DNA of 64,000 bases from the NCBI RefSeq assembly GCF_013266755.1, contig NZ_JABRWJ010000004.1, positions 1-64,000 of the forward strand. Reading direction: 5' to 3'. The position numbers and the translations under genes are program-made. The notes beneath the pieces are model-generated. The model saw only the letters and a program-made list of their open reading frames with translations. It did no database searches and was not told the DNA's origin. This document shows positions 47,771-57,034 of the stretch, in pieces (position 1 is the first letter of the stretch; each line of letters starts with the position of its first letter). The DNA comes from Pseudaquabacterium terrae. Lineage in GTDB: Bacteria > Pseudomonadota > Gammaproteobacteria > Burkholderiales > Burkholderiaceae_C.

Positions 47771-49886
47771 CCGGGGGCAGCCGGATCTCGAACACCGCGC
47801 CGCCGCCGTCGGCGTTTCGGGCGCGGATCGAGCCGCGGTGGGCGGCCAGCACCTTGCGGCAGATCGCCAGGCCCAGCCCGGTGCCGCCGGAGCCGTCCTT
47901 GGTGCGCGACGACTGCACGAAGGGCGCGAAGATGGATTCGAGCTCGTCCGGCGGGATGCCGGGCCCGCGGTCGCGCACGCAGACCAGGCAGCCGCCTTCG
48001 GGCGGCACGCACCACGCCAGCTCGATCGCGGTGCCCGCCGGTGCGAAGCGCAGCGCGTTGGCGATGACGTTGCGCAGCACCTGCTGCAGCCGGAACGCAT
48101 CGGCCTCGACCGGCAGCGCCACCGGCGTGGCCGGCATCACGAAGCGCAGGCCGCGCTCGACGGCCATCGGCGCAAGCTCCTGCACCACCTCGCGCAGCGC
48201 CGGCTCGATGTCGGCGCGCTGCAGGCGGATCGCGCCGACGGTCGAGTCGAGCCGCGACAGGTCGAGCAGGTTGTTGACCAGCATCAGCATGCGATGCCCG
48301 CCGTGCACGATGTCCTCGAACATGCGCTGCAGCATCGGCTGCGAGCCCGAGCGGCGCAGCCCGAGCTCGGCGAAGCCGAGGATGGTCTGCAGCGGCGTGC
48401 GCAGCTCGTGGCTGATGTTGGCGAGGAATTCGCTCTTCGCATCGTTGGCGCGCTCGGCCGCTTCCTTGGCCTCGCGCACGCGGCGCTCGGCTTCGCGGAA
48501 CTCGGTGACATCGAGCACGCTGGTGATGACGCCGGCCACCGCGCCGGCCGGGTCGGTGAACGGCGCGATGCGGATCATCACGTCGCGCGCCTGGCCAGCC
48601 CGGTCCGGCACCGGACCTTCGTAGACCACCAGCTGGCCCGAAGCCAGCGCCTCGCGCTCGCGCACCGCGTAGCGTTCGGCGCGCTCCGGCGGCAGCACCT
48701 CCTCGAGGCGCCGGCCGGCGACCTGCTCCGACGTCAGCCCGGTGAAATCGCTCCATGCGCGGTTGACGCGCTGGTAGCGGCCGTCGATGCCGCGCACGAC
48801 CATCGGCACCGGGCTGACCTCGAACAGCCGGTCGGTGAAGGCGTGCTGGGCAGCCACGGTGCCGCGCGCCTGCACCAGGTCGGCGCTCGCCGCTTCGTGG
48901 CCGCGCAGGCTGCGCCAGGCGAGCACGCCGACCGCGCCGATCACGCCCAGCATCGCCACGCAGACCGCCGCCGCCGCGCGCGCCAGCTCGGCCCACTGGT
49001 CGTCGACGCGCTGCTGCGGCGTTTCGGCCAGCACCAGCAGCGGATGTTTGCGCGCGCTGCGGAAGGCGCTGTAGGCCGCTGCGCCGTCGAGCCCCGGCCC
49101 GTTGAAGCTGCCGGCCTCGCGCCCCGGCAGGAAGCTGCTGAAGATGCGGTGCTGCGGCTGCACGCTGCCGGGCTCGGCGCGGATGCGCTCGGTGGCGGCG
49201 ATCAGCCGGCCGTCGTAGCCGAGCAGCGCCGCCGCGAAGGGTTGATTGCCGAGGATCAGCGAATACTGGTTCTCGAAATAACTTGTATTCAGTGCGGCCA
49301 CGAGCATCCGGTTGCCCTGCGGCAACGGCCGCAGCAGCGGCAGCAGCCCCGGCGAGGCGGGACCGGCGTAGCGCAGCGTCGACCAGTCGCGGCCGCGCTG
49401 CAGCGGCCCCAGCGTGGGCAGCGGGCTGCCCGGTGCGGCCCAGTCGCGCAGCGGCAGCCGGTGGCCGAGGTTCTCCGGCTGCGAGCTCGCCAGCACGCGG
49501 CCCTGCGCGTCGACCAGGCTGATGCTGCGCAGGAAGGGCTGGCCGCGCAGCGCGTCGGCGAGCAGCGGCGCCAGGCGTGCGGCCTCGGCGGCATCGACCG
49601 TGCCATTGCCGCCGCCGGGGCTGTCGATCGCCTGCGCCAGCGCCTGCAGCGTCAGCTCGGTGGCGTCGAGCGTGCGGTTGGCCTGGTCCTCGAGCACGCG
49701 GGCGTAGAGCTCGGCGCGATCGAGCGCGGCCTGCTCGAAGCCGTGGCGCTGATAGGCGACGAAGGCCGCGGCCGCGCCGATCAGCAGCAGCGCGAGCAGC
49801 GCGCCGGCCCACGGCACGTAGCGGCTGCGCAGCCAGCGCGGGAGTGCGCCGGCGCTGGGCAGCGGCGCGACATCGGCGTGCTGCAT
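47745..49886 (-). CDS. PAS-containing sensor histidine kinase
   Basis: The 713-residue inner-membrane protein has helices near 22-44 and 300-320 flanking a large periplasmic dCache-like sensor of about 250 residues. A PAS/PAC domain follows (about 345-465; FTDRLFEVSPVPMVVRG), then HisKA with FLANISHELRTPLQTILG and an HATPase with NVIANALRFAP and GTGLGLAICRKVL. No receiver domain or adjacent regulator gene is visible, so it is an orphan kinase. It lies 39 bases downstream of a binding-protein gene and probably shares its message. Its last codons lie in a 28-bp tandem repeat. Confidence 0.9.
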   Translation of the reverse strand: MQHADVAPLPSAGALPRWLRSRYVPWAGALLALLLIGAAAAFVAYQRHGFEQAALDRAELYARVLEDQANRTLDATELTLQALAQAIDSPGGGNGTVDAAEAARLAPLLADALRGQPFLRSISLVDAQGRVLASSQPENLGHRLPLRDWAAPGSPLPTLGPLQRGRDWSTLRYAGPASPGLLPLLRPLPQGNRMLVAALNTSYFENQYSLILGNQPFAAALLGYDGRLIAATERIRAEPGSVQPQHRIFSSFLPGREAGSFNGPGLDGAAAYSAFRSARKHPLLVLAETPQQRVDDQWAELARAAAAVCVAMLGVIGAVGVLAWRSLRGHEAASADLVQARGTVAAQHAFTDRLFEVSPVPMVVRGIDGRYQRVNRAWSDFTGLTSEQVAGRRLEEVLPPERAERYAVREREALASGQLVVYEGPVPDRAGQARDVMIRIAPFTDPAGAVAGVITSVLDVTEFREAERRVREAKEAAERANDAKSEFLANISHELRTPLQTILGFAELGLRRSGSQPMLQRMFEDIVHGGHRMLMLVNNLLDLSRLDSTVGAIRLQRADIEPALREVVQELAPMAVERGLRFVMPATPVALPVEADAFRLQQVLRNVIANALRFAPAGTAIELAWCVPPEGGCLVCVRDRGPGIPPDELESIFAPFVQSSRTKDGSGGTGLGLAICRKVLAAHRGSIRARNADGGGAVFEIRLPPAPPEAPVP

Positions 49887-49925
49887 CGGCTCAGTCGGCG
49901 CTGGGTGAGCGGGGGGCTGACATCG

Positions 49926-50735
49926 TCAGCGCTCGACGATCACGGCCAGCCCGTGGCGTGCGGCGATCGCCGCCAGCCGCCCGTCGCGCCGGATGCGCTC
50001 GACGAAGGCATCCGCGGCCTGCAGCCATTCGGCATCGCCGGGCTTCAGCGCGTAGGCGTAGGGCAGCGGGTGCACCGGCTCGGGCGGCGTGATCAGGCGC
50101 GCCCAGTCGGCCTGGTCGAGCAGGCGGCGGCTGTACGGGTAGTCGGTCATGAAGACGTCGACCCGCCCGGCCTCGAGCTCCTGCTCGCGCGACTGCGGCG
50201 GCCGCACCACCACCAGCTGTGCCTGCTTGAGCCGCGTCGCCATCACCGGCTCCATGAAGGTGCCGGCCTGCACGGCCACCTTGACCCCATCGCGGTCGAT
50301 GTCGTCCCAGGTCTTCAGCCGGCGCTGGCTGCGCGTGGTGATCGCGACGATGCCGCTGCGCAGGTAGGGGCGGGTGAAGGCGAGCTTCTCGGCGCGCACC
50401 GGCAGCACCGCGACGGCGTGCATCGCGATGTCGCAGCGCTCGGCGAGCAGATCGTCGACCAGCGCTCCGAACGACGAATCGACGTAGCTCAGGCCCAAGC
50501 CCAGCTCGCGCGCGAACTCGGCCGACAGGTCGATGTCCAGCCCGCTCAGCCGGCCGGTGCGCGGATTGCGCCAGGTGATGCCGTAGTAGTCGGGCCAGAT
50601 GCACACCCGCACGAGGCCGCGGGCGCGCAGGCGGTTGAAGACGTCGCCGGCCTGCGCCGGAGCGGCCGGCCACAGCAGCGCGGCGCCGAGCAAGGCGGCA
50701 GCCAGCAGCAGCGAAAGAAGAGGGCGCGCGGGCAT
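49926..50735 (-). CDS. Periplasmic binding protein, family 3, upstream of a kinase
   Basis: The 269-residue protein has a signal peptide ending at PAQAGD (about residue 29), then LVRVCIWPDYYGITWR and LSGLDIDLSAEFARELG, the usual opening of family 3 amino-acid-type binding proteins. The ATG at 50735 gives the signal peptide directly. It precedes the sensor kinase by 39 bases and follows kynA by 63 bases on the same strand. With no transporter genes present, it may present a ligand to that kinase; this is inference. Confidence 0.83.
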   Translation of the reverse strand: MPARPLLSLLLAAALLGAALLWPAAPAQAGDVFNRLRARGLVRVCIWPDYYGITWRNPRTGRLSGLDIDLSAEFARELGLGLSYVDSSFGALVDDLLAERCDIAMHAVAVLPVRAEKLAFTRPYLRSGIVAITTRSQRRLKTWDDIDRDGVKVAVQAGTFMEPVMATRLKQAQLVVVRPPQSREQELEAGRVDVFMTDYPYSRRLLDQADWARLITPPEPVHPLPYAYALKPGDAEWLQAADAFVERIRRDGRLAAIAARHGLAVIVER

Positions 50736-50798
50736 CTGCGCCCGAGTGTCACACGCCGGCGCTGCACGGCCAGCGCAACCGTCGTGCGCTGCCGAGTG

Positions 50799-51686
50799 TC
50801 AAAGTGCCGTGCGCAGCGTCCAGATTTCCGGGAACAGCACGACGTCGAGCATCTGGCGCAGGTAGCCGACGCCGCTGGTGCCGCCGGTGCCGCGCTTGTC
50901 GCCGATGATGCGCTGCACCGTCGTCAGGTGGCGGAAGCGCCACAGCCGGAAGGCGTCCTCGAGGTCGGTCAGCTCCTCGCCGAGCTGGTACAGCTCCCAG
51001 TGCTGCTGCGGCGCGCGGTAGGCGACCAGCCAGGCGGCCTCGACCTCGGGGCTCGCGACATAGGGCTGCGTCCAGTCGCGCTCGGTGTGGCTGGCCGGCA
51101 CCGGCAGGCCGCGGCGCGCCAGCAGCCGCAGCGATTCGTCGTACAGCGAGGGCGCGCGCCACGCCGCGTCGACCTGCGCGAGCAGCTCGGGCCGGTGCGC
51201 ATGGGGCTTGAGCAGCTCGGCCTGCTTGTTGCCGAGCAGGAACTCGATGCAGCGGTACTGGTAGCTCTGGAAGCCCGACGAGCGCGCCAGGTAGGGCCGG
51301 ATCGCGCTGTACTCCGGCGGCGTCATCGTCGCCAGCACGTCCCAGGCATGCACCAGCTGTTCCATGATGCGCGAGACGCGGGCCAGCATCTTGAACGCCG
51401 AGCCGAGCTGGTCGGCGGCCACCGCGGCGATCGCCGCGCGCAGCTCGTGCAGCATCAGCTTCATCCACAGCTCGCTGGTCTGGTGCTGCACGATGAACAG
51501 CATCTCGTCGTGGTGCGGCGAGCGCGGATGCTGGGCGCTGAGCAGTGCGTCGAGGCCGAGGTAGTCGCCGTAGCTCATGTCGCCCGAAAAATCGAGCTGG
51601 GCGCCATGCGGATGCTCGGCCGTGGTGGCCGCCGTCGTTGCCGGCGCGGCACCGTACCCGAAAGGGCAGCTCGGCGTATCACTCAT
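50799..51686 (-). CDS. kynA: Tryptophan 2,3-dioxygenase
   Basis: KynA uses haem and oxygen to open the indole ring of tryptophan, giving N-formylkynurenine, the first step of the kynurenine pathway. The 295-residue length is normal for bacterial TDO. H68 in [14 protein letters not shown] is the active-site distal histidine, and H253 in [13 protein letters not shown] the proximal haem ligand. [12 protein letters not shown] is the substrate-binding loop. ATG 51686 overlaps the kynU stop by four bases. It is third in the kynB-kynU-kynA operon. Confidence 0.97.
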   Translation of the reverse strand: MSDTPSCPFGYGAAPATTAATTAEHPHGAQLDFSGDMSYGDYLGLDALLSAQHPRSPHHDEMLFIVQHQTSELWMKLMLHELRAAIAAVAADQLGSAFKMLARVSRIMEQLVHAWDVLATMTPPEYSAIRPYLARSSGFQSYQYRCIEFLLGNKQAELLKPHAHRPELLAQVDAAWRAPSLYDESLRLLARRGLPVPASHTERDWTQPYVASPEVEAAWLVAYRAPQQHWELYQLGEELTDLEDAFRLWRFRHLTTVQRIIGDKRGTGGTSGVGYLRQMLDVVLFPEIWTLRTAL

Positions 51687-52972
51687 GTCACCGCTCCACG
51701 CCGATGGAAACGCTCGTCGCGCCACTCGCCGCTGTCGAGCACCTGCACCAGGTGCTCGACCGCGTCCCAGACGTCGACGAAGCGCGTGTACAGCGGCGTG
51801 ACGCCGAAGCGCAGGATGTCGGGCAGGCCGTCCTTCGGATCGCCGGCGCGGAAGTCACCGACCACGCCGCGCGCGATCAGTGCCTGCACGATGGCGTAGC
51901 CGCCTTCGTCTCTGCCGAGGCAGACCTGGCTGCCGCGCAACGCCTCCTCGCGCGGCGACACCACTGACAGACCGTGGCCGGCGCAGCGCGCGTCGACCAG
52001 GTCGATGAACAAACGTGTCAGCGCCAGCGACTTGGCGCGGATCGCCGCCATGCCGCCGAACGGCTCGGCCGAGAGCAGCGTATCGACGCCGCACTCCAGC
52101 GCCGCCAGCGACAGCACCGGCGGCGTGCCGCACAGATAACGTGATATGCCGGCGGCCGGCTCGTAGCCCGGCACGAAGGTGAACGGCGCCGCATGGCCGA
52201 TCCAGCCCGACAGCGGCTGCACGAAGCGGTCGACGTGGCGCGGGTGCACCCAGGCGAAGGCCGGTGCGCCGGGGCCGCCGTTCAAGTACTTGTAGCCGCA
52301 GCCGACCGCGAAGTCGGCGCCGTCGCGGTGCAGATTCACCTCGACCGCGCCGGCCGAGTGGCACAGGTCCCACACCGCCAGCGCGCCGGCGGTGTGCGCC
52401 GCCGCCGACAGCGCCGCCATGTCGTGCATGCGGCCCGTGCGGTAGTTGACGTGCGTCAGCATCAGCAGCGCCGTCGTCTCGTCCAGCGCGGCCGGGATCT
52501 GCTCGGGCGCCGTCACCAGCTTCAGCGTGCAGCCGTGCTCGCGCGCCAGCGTCTCGGCGATGTACAGGTCGGTCGGAAAGTTGCTGCGCTCGCTGACGAT
52601 CACGCTGCGGCCGGGATGGTCCTCGCGCTGCAGCTTCAGCGCGGCGCTCAGCACCTTGAACAGGTTCACCGAGGTCGAATCCGCGGCCACCAACTCGCCC
52701 GGGCGGGCGCCGACCAGCCGGGCGATCTTGTCGCCGATGCGGCCCGGCAGCTCCATCCAGCCGGCCGAGTTCCAGCTGCCGATCAGGCCCTGGCCCCATT
52801 CTTCGGCAACCACCTGTTGCACGCGCGCAGCGGTGGCGCGCGGCAGCACGCCGAGTGAATTGCCGTCGAGGTAGATCGTGCCGTCGGGCAGCGCGAACTG
52901 CGCGCGCAGCGGCGCCAGCGCATCGTCGGCATCGCGCTGCAGCGCCTGCTGCCGCGAGGTGAAATGGGTCAT
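51683..52972 (-). CDS. kynU: Kynureninase
   Basis: KynU is a PLP enzyme that cleaves kynurenine to anthranilate and alanine. The 429 residues include [12 protein letters not shown] near the start, D202 in WDLCHSAG contacting the PLP ring nitrogen, and K228 in [14 protein letters not shown] binding PLP. The start ATG 52972 begins two bases after the kynB stop, and the stop overlaps the kynA start. A longer upstream frame runs through kynB in another phase and is discarded. Confidence 0.96.
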   Translation of the reverse strand: MTHFTSRQQALQRDADDALAPLRAQFALPDGTIYLDGNSLGVLPRATAARVQQVVAEEWGQGLIGSWNSAGWMELPGRIGDKIARLVGARPGELVAADSTSVNLFKVLSAALKLQREDHPGRSVIVSERSNFPTDLYIAETLAREHGCTLKLVTAPEQIPAALDETTALLMLTHVNYRTGRMHDMAALSAAAHTAGALAVWDLCHSAGAVEVNLHRDGADFAVGCGYKYLNGGPGAPAFAWVHPRHVDRFVQPLSGWIGHAAPFTFVPGYEPAAGISRYLCGTPPVLSLAALECGVDTLLSAEPFGGMAAIRAKSLALTRLFIDLVDARCAGHGLSVVSPREEALRGSQVCLGRDEGGYAIVQALIARGVVGDFRAGDPKDGLPDILRFGVTPLYTRFVDVWDAVEHLVQVLDSGEWRDERFHRRGAVT

Positions 52973-52974
52973 CG

Positions 52975-53601
52975 TCAGAGTTCCCGCAGGATGGCGCGCA
53001 CCGGCGAAGCGTCGGCGGTGAGCAGTTTCAAGGGCAGGGCGATCAGTTCGTAGTCGCCTTCGGCAACCTCGTCGAGCACCAGGTTCTCGAGCACGCGCAG
53101 GTCGCGGCGGCGGATCACCTGGTGGCTGTCCAGCGTCTTGCTGTTGGCCGGGTCGATGCTTGCGGTGTCGATGCCGATCAGTCGCACGCCGGCATCGGCC
53201 AGGCGCTCGACCAGCTCGGGCGAATACGCCGCCAGCGCCGGATCCCAGCCGGCCGGCGCGCGCGTGTAAGTGCGCACCAGCACGCGTGGCGGCAGGCCGA
53301 TGCCCATCGCATGCGCGACGTGGCGCGGCTCGATCAGCGGGCCGCAGTCGATGGCGTGGATGACGCGGCAGATGCCGAGGTAGGGCGAGAGGTCGACGGC
53401 GCCGATCGGCAAGCCGGCGCTGTCGTAGTGCAGCGGCGCATCGGCATGCGCGCCGGTGTGCGGCGACAGCGTCAGCCGGCTGACGTTGACCGGGCAGCCC
53501 GGGCCGATGACGGCGCCCCAAGCCTGCTCGAACGGCGCATCGCCCGGAAAGACCGGCGAGCCCGCGTCCACCGGCGGCGAGATGTCCCACAAGCGTTTCA
53601 T
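52975..53601 (-). CDS. kynB: Kynurenine formamidase
   Basis: KynB hydrolyses N-formylkynurenine to kynurenine and formate. The 208-residue protein is of the metal-dependent cyclase type: the metal motif [12 protein letters not shown] is visible, and [14 protein letters not shown] is the standard N-terminus, fixing ATG 53601. It is first in the kynBUA operon. A good promoter lies immediately upstream and would start the message almost at the ATG. Confidence 0.96.
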   Translation of the reverse strand: MKRLWDISPPVDAGSPVFPGDAPFEQAWGAVIGPGCPVNVSRLTLSPHTGAHADAPLHYDSAGLPIGAVDLSPYLGICRVIHAIDCGPLIEPRHVAHAMGIGLPPRVLVRTYTRAPAGWDPALAAYSPELVERLADAGVRLIGIDTASIDPANSKTLDSHQVIRRRDLRVLENLVLDEVAEGDYELIALPLKLLTADASPVRAILREL

Positions 53602-53608
53602 CGCCGCG

Positions 53609-53637
53609 ATGATAGGCGGCGGCGATTTGATTGACAA
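53609..53637 (-). promoter_or_regulatory. Sigma-70 promoter of the kyn operon
   Basis: On the minus strand, TTGTCA (53637-53632), 17 bases, then TATCAT (53614-53609). The -10 ends seven bases before the kynB ATG, so a start site at the usual distance would give a leaderless or nearly leaderless message. AT-rich sequence upstream could bind a KynR-type (Lrp family) activator; the kynR gene is not in the window. Confidence 0.7.
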
Positions 53638-53676
53638 CTAAAGTATTGCCAAGGGTTGCAGCCGGTTGCAGCGGTA

Positions 53677-54018
53677 TCAGCGCGGCAGCGAAGGCAGCGG
53701 CGGCAGCCCGTGCCAGGCGCGCGCCTGGGTGCAGGCGTCGTCGCCGATTCCGTGCGGCGCGCGGGCGCCGAACTCGCGGCACGGCCCCGGCCGCCACTCG
53801 TAGATGCCGCAGTGGGCCTGCACGCCGACGGTGCCGACCAGCGCGGCGCAGCGCGGCCGCGCATGGTCGGTGCCGCGCAAGCGCATCAGCCCGGCCACCA
53901 GCGGCACGGCCAGGCTGTCCGGCACGCAGCCGCCTTCACTCTGCAGCTCTTCCTGCGCAAAATCGACGCGGTAGCTGGCGCAACAGGCGCCGCAGCGGAT
54001 GCAGGGGTTGTCGCTCAT
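53677..54018 (-). CDS. YkgJ-family cysteine-cluster protein
   Basis: The 113-residue protein has an N-terminal CIRCGACCASYRVDF cluster and further cysteines at PRCAALVG, AHCGIYEWRPGPCREF and DACTQA. This is the zinc- or iron-chelating YkgJ/UPF0153 pattern, including the RPGPCREF box. Its function is uncertain. ATG 54018 is preferred over 54063 because MSDNPCIRCG is typical. It is divergent from the DUF3052 gene with 16 bases between starts. Confidence 0.85.
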   Translation of the reverse strand: MSDNPCIRCGACCASYRVDFAQEELQSEGGCVPDSLAVPLVAGLMRLRGTDHARPRCAALVGTVGVQAHCGIYEWRPGPCREFGARAPHGIGDDACTQARAWHGLPPLPSLPR

Positions 54019-54034
54019 CGGAGGAGGGGGATCG

Positions 54035-54448
54035 GTGGTCACGTCGGCCGGGTACTCGGGCACGCCATTGTGGAAGAAGCTGGGTCTGGCGGCCGGGCAG
54101 CGGGTCTGCCTGATCGGCGTGCCTGCGGACTATTCGACGTTGATCGACGGCGCGCCGATGCCGCTGCAATTCGTCGGCAAGCCGGGCGCGGCGGTCGACC
54201 TGGTGCACCTGTTCGTCGAGCAGCGCGCCCCGCTCGCGAAGCAGCTCGCGACGCTGCGCGAAGCGCTGGGCCCGGCCGCGGTGCTGTGGATCTCGTGGCC
54301 GAAGAAGGCATCGAAGCGCCCGACCGACATCACCGAGGACGTGATCCGCGCCGAAGCCCTGCCGCTGGGCTGGGTCGACGTGAAGGTCTGCGCCGTCGAC
54401 GCCACCTGGTCGGGGCTGAAGCTGGTCGTGCGCAAGGCGCTGCGCTGA
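54035..54448 (+). CDS. DUF3052 family protein
   Basis: The 137-residue protein begins at a GTG with GAGGAGG seven bases upstream, fixing the start in front of TSAGYSGTPLWKKLG. The rest matches DUF3052 by eye (VLWISWPKKASKRPTDITEDVIR, LPLGWVDVKVCAVDATWSGLKLVVRK). The family occurs widely in bacteria, but its role is not established. It converges with the OmpA-family gene 23 bases away. Confidence 0.85.
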   Translation: MVTSAGYSGTPLWKKLGLAAGQRVCLIGVPADYSTLIDGAPMPLQFVGKPGAAVDLVHLFVEQRAPLAKQLATLREALGPAAVLWISWPKKASKRPTDITEDVIRAEALPLGWVDVKVCAVDATWSGLKLVVRKALR

Positions 54449-54471
54449 CGCGGCGCGTGCCGGGCAGCGCG

Positions 54472-55461
54472 CTACTGCGCCACCATCTCGACGCGCCGGT
54501 TCTTCGCGCGGCCGGCCTCGTCGGCATTGCTGGCCATCGGCGCAAAGCTCGCCGCGCCCTGCGCCGACAGCCGGCGTGTCTCGATGCCATGCTGCGCGAC
54601 CAGCGCGGCGGCCACGGCCTCGGCGCGGCGCCGCGACAGCGCCAGGTTGGCGTCGAACTCGCCCTGGTTGTCGGTGTGGCCGACGATGAAGACGCGCAGC
54701 GCGGCCTCGGCCCTCAGCGCCTGCGCCATCGCCTCGAGCTGGGCCTTCGATTCGGGCTTGACGTCGGCCTTGCCGGTGTCGAAATGCAGGCCGTGCAGCA
54801 CCGCCTTGCCCTGGGCCTTCAGGCCCTGCTGCAGCTGTTGCGCCGAGACGGTGACGTTGCCGCCTTCCATCGCCGCCGACTCGGCGACGACGAGCGACAC
54901 CGTCGCGGCGTTCCACACCGAATCCGGCTCGGCGATCCACACCACCACGCCCATCTCGCCGCGCTCGGTCCGCCGCGACGCGCTGAGAAAGTGCGCGCGG
55001 TTCAGGCTCGAACTGCCCGAGGGATTGATCCGGTTCTTCGCCCATGGGCGCGGGTCGATCAGCTCGCGCCGATAGGATTCCAGGTGAAACGCGTTGCAGC
55101 GTGCCGCGGAATCGCAGGCGTACAGCGGCGAGAACCCGGCCTGCTGCAGCGCCGCCTGGTAGCTGCGCAGGATCTCCAGCGGCGTGGCCGCCGGCGGCGC
55201 GACATAGTAGTAGGCGTTGACGCGTCCTTCAACCGTTATCGACTTCTCGAACTGCAGCTGGCCGTTGTTGATCAGCTTGCTCGGGCCGGCCGGCAGCCGC
55301 GCGCTGGCGAAACGTTCGTTCGCCGCGCTGACCAGCACCGCGCCCTTGAAGCGGCTGATCGTCGGATCATCCTGCGCGCCGGGCAGCTCCACCGGCGTGC
55401 TCGCCGCGAATGCGCCGCAGCACAGCGCGGCGCCGGCAAGGAAGTAAAGGGTCTGTCGCAT
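54472..55461 (-). CDS. OmpA-family protein with DUF4892-like N-terminus
   Basis: The 329-residue protein has a signal peptide ending near FAAST (about residue 20). A DUF4892-like region (about 22-200) with VELPGAQDDP and the ACDSAARC cysteine pair follows, then an OmpA/MotB peptidoglycan-binding domain (about 215-329; IVGHTDNQGEFDANLALSRRRAEAV). It probably tethers to the cell wall from the outer membrane or periplasm. It is transcribed leftward, like the kinase gene 76 bases upstream, but probably has its own promoter. Confidence 0.85.
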   Translation of the reverse strand: MRQTLYFLAGAALCCGAFAASTPVELPGAQDDPTISRFKGAVLVSAANERFASARLPAGPSKLINNGQLQFEKSITVEGRVNAYYYVAPPAATPLEILRSYQAALQQAGFSPLYACDSAARCNAFHLESYRRELIDPRPWAKNRINPSGSSSLNRAHFLSASRRTERGEMGVVVWIAEPDSVWNAATVSLVVAESAAMEGGNVTVSAQQLQQGLKAQGKAVLHGLHFDTGKADVKPESKAQLEAMAQALRAEAALRVFIVGHTDNQGEFDANLALSRRRAEAVAAALVAQHGIETRRLSAQGAASFAPMASNADEAGRAKNRRVEMVAQ

Positions 55462-55537
55462 CGTGCGCCGAGGATAGGCGTCGCTTCCTGGCCGCCGAGG
55501 CGTCGTGCTAGGGATGGTGTGCTGCAGAACGTGACGT

Positions 55538-57034
55538 TCAAGCGCGCACCACGGTGACCGTGCAGTCCGACTCCGCGACCACCTGCGACGACACGCTGCC
55601 GAGGTAGCGCCGCAGCCCCGACGCGCCGCGCGCGCCCATCACGATGTGGTCGACCTGGTTGCGGCGCGCGAACTCGACGATCGCCGCCGCCGCGTCGGGC
55701 GCTTCGAGCACGTGGAAGGTCAGGCGGCCCTCGTCGCCCTCGAGCAGCTTGCCCAGCGGCCGCGCCCAGTGCTTCAGTCCGACCAGCTGCTTGACGTGGT
55801 GGCTGCGGCCCTCGCCGTCGACCAGCTCGTCCATGCCGATGCGTGCGGTCTTCATCACGCCGACGCAGGCCAGCCGCGCGCCGGGCTCGGTCTGCACCAG
55901 GCGCTGCACCGTCTCGCGCAGGCGTTCGAGCAGCTCGTCGCTGGCGCCTTCGATGTCGACCGCGGCGACGATGATCGGGCTCTTCGCCAGCAGCTCGCTG
56001 GACTTGGCGCGCGACTCGACCGGCTCGGCACCGAGTGCGACGAACCAGCGCTTGAAGGTCTTCAGCGCGCCGCTGCGCTCGAGGCGCTCGGCGCGCTTGG
56101 TCAGCACCACCTGCGTCGGGTTCTGCAGGTCGAGCGCGAGCTGCGCAGCGCTCTGCGTGCGGCGTTCGGGCTTCACTTCGAGGCAGCGCAGGATCAGCTC
56201 CTGCAGCCAGGGCGGGCAGTCGGCGCGCAGCGCGCGCGGCGGGATCGGGTCGCGCCACAAGCGGCGGCGCAGGCCGCGCACGCTGTCGGGCGAGCCGAAC
56301 GGGCGCTCGCCGGTCGTCAGGTGGTAGAGCATCACGCCGAGCGCGAACAGGTCGCTGCGCGGGTCGTTGCGCACGAACTGGATCTGCTCGGGCGACATGT
56401 ACGGGCCGGTGCCCATCGGCAGCATGAACTCTTCGTCGAGCAGGTCCGGCAGGTGGTCGTGGCGCGACAGGCCGAAGTCGACCAGCACCGCGGTGCCGTC
56501 CGGGCGGAACAGGATGTTGCTCGGCTTCAGGTCGAGGTGCACCAGGTGCTGGCGATGCAGCTCGTGCACCGCGGTGGCGACGCGCGAGCCGATCTCGATC
56601 ACCTCGTCCAGCGGCAGCGGCGCGGCATCGAGCCGGGGCTTGAGCGACGCACCCTCGATGCGCTCCATCACGATGTAGGGCTGGCGCGTGAAGTCGCCCT
56701 TGGCGATGAACTTCGGCACGTGCGGACCGGCCAGCACCGGCATGATCATCTGCTCGACCTCGAAGCCGACGATGGTCGCCGGATCCTCGCCGCCCTTGAT
56801 GCGCGGCACCTTCATCACCAGCGGCAGCCGCGAGTCGCCGGCATGGTTGACCTCGCTGACGCTCCAGATGTGCGCCATGCCGCCGGTGTGCAGCTTCTGC
56901 TCGAGCCGGAAGCGATCGATCACCTGGCCGGGCTCGAGCAGCATCGGCGCGGCCAGCCCGCTGCCGCCGGCGCGGCCGGCGAAGCCGAGCGTCACCGGCT
57001 CGCTGCTGTCGGCGGTGCCGCTGCTACTGGCCAT
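55538..57034 (-). CDS. Serine/threonine kinase fused to universal stress protein domain
   Basis: The 498-residue protein has a Hanks-type kinase domain (about 40-312) with VMKVP (K75), HLDLKPSN (D168 catalytic, N173), DFG (186-188) and a FALGVMLYHL helix. A linker and a C-terminal UspA-like domain (about 350-498) follow, with a near match to the nucleotide-binding loop in MGARGASGLRRYLGSVSSQV. HRD reads HLD, a tolerated variant. There is no membrane helix, so it should be cytoplasmic. Its start overlaps the metallophosphoesterase gene by 11 bases. The fused domain order is seen in Burkholderiales, but its substrates are unknown. Confidence 0.92.
   Translation of the reverse strand: MASSSGTADSSEPVTLGFAGRAGGSGLAAPMLLEPGQVIDRFRLEQKLHTGGMAHIWSVSEVNHAGDSRLPLVMKVPRIKGGEDPATIVGFEVEQMIMPVLAGPHVPKFIAKGDFTRQPYIVMERIEGASLKPRLDAAPLPLDEVIEIGSRVATAVHELHRQHLVHLDLKPSNILFRPDGTAVLVDFGLSRHDHLPDLLDEEFMLPMGTGPYMSPEQIQFVRNDPRSDLFALGVMLYHLTTGERPFGSPDSVRGLRRRLWRDPIPPRALRADCPPWLQELILRCLEVKPERRTQSAAQLALDLQNPTQVVLTKRAERLERSGALKTFKRWFVALGAEPVESRAKSSELLAKSPIIVAAVDIEGASDELLERLRETVQRLVQTEPGARLACVGVMKTARIGMDELVDGEGRSHHVKQLVGLKHWARPLGKLLEGDEGRLTFHVLEAPDAAAAIVEFARRNQVDHIVMGARGASGLRRYLGSVSSQVVAESDCTVTVVRA

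Noticed and set aside
47838-51899. A 1353-codon rightward open frame opposite the kinase, binding protein and kynA genes
   Set aside because: It is an antisense shadow of GC-rich coding DNA: its translation is compositionally biased and has no domain, whereas the minus-strand genes show clear families.
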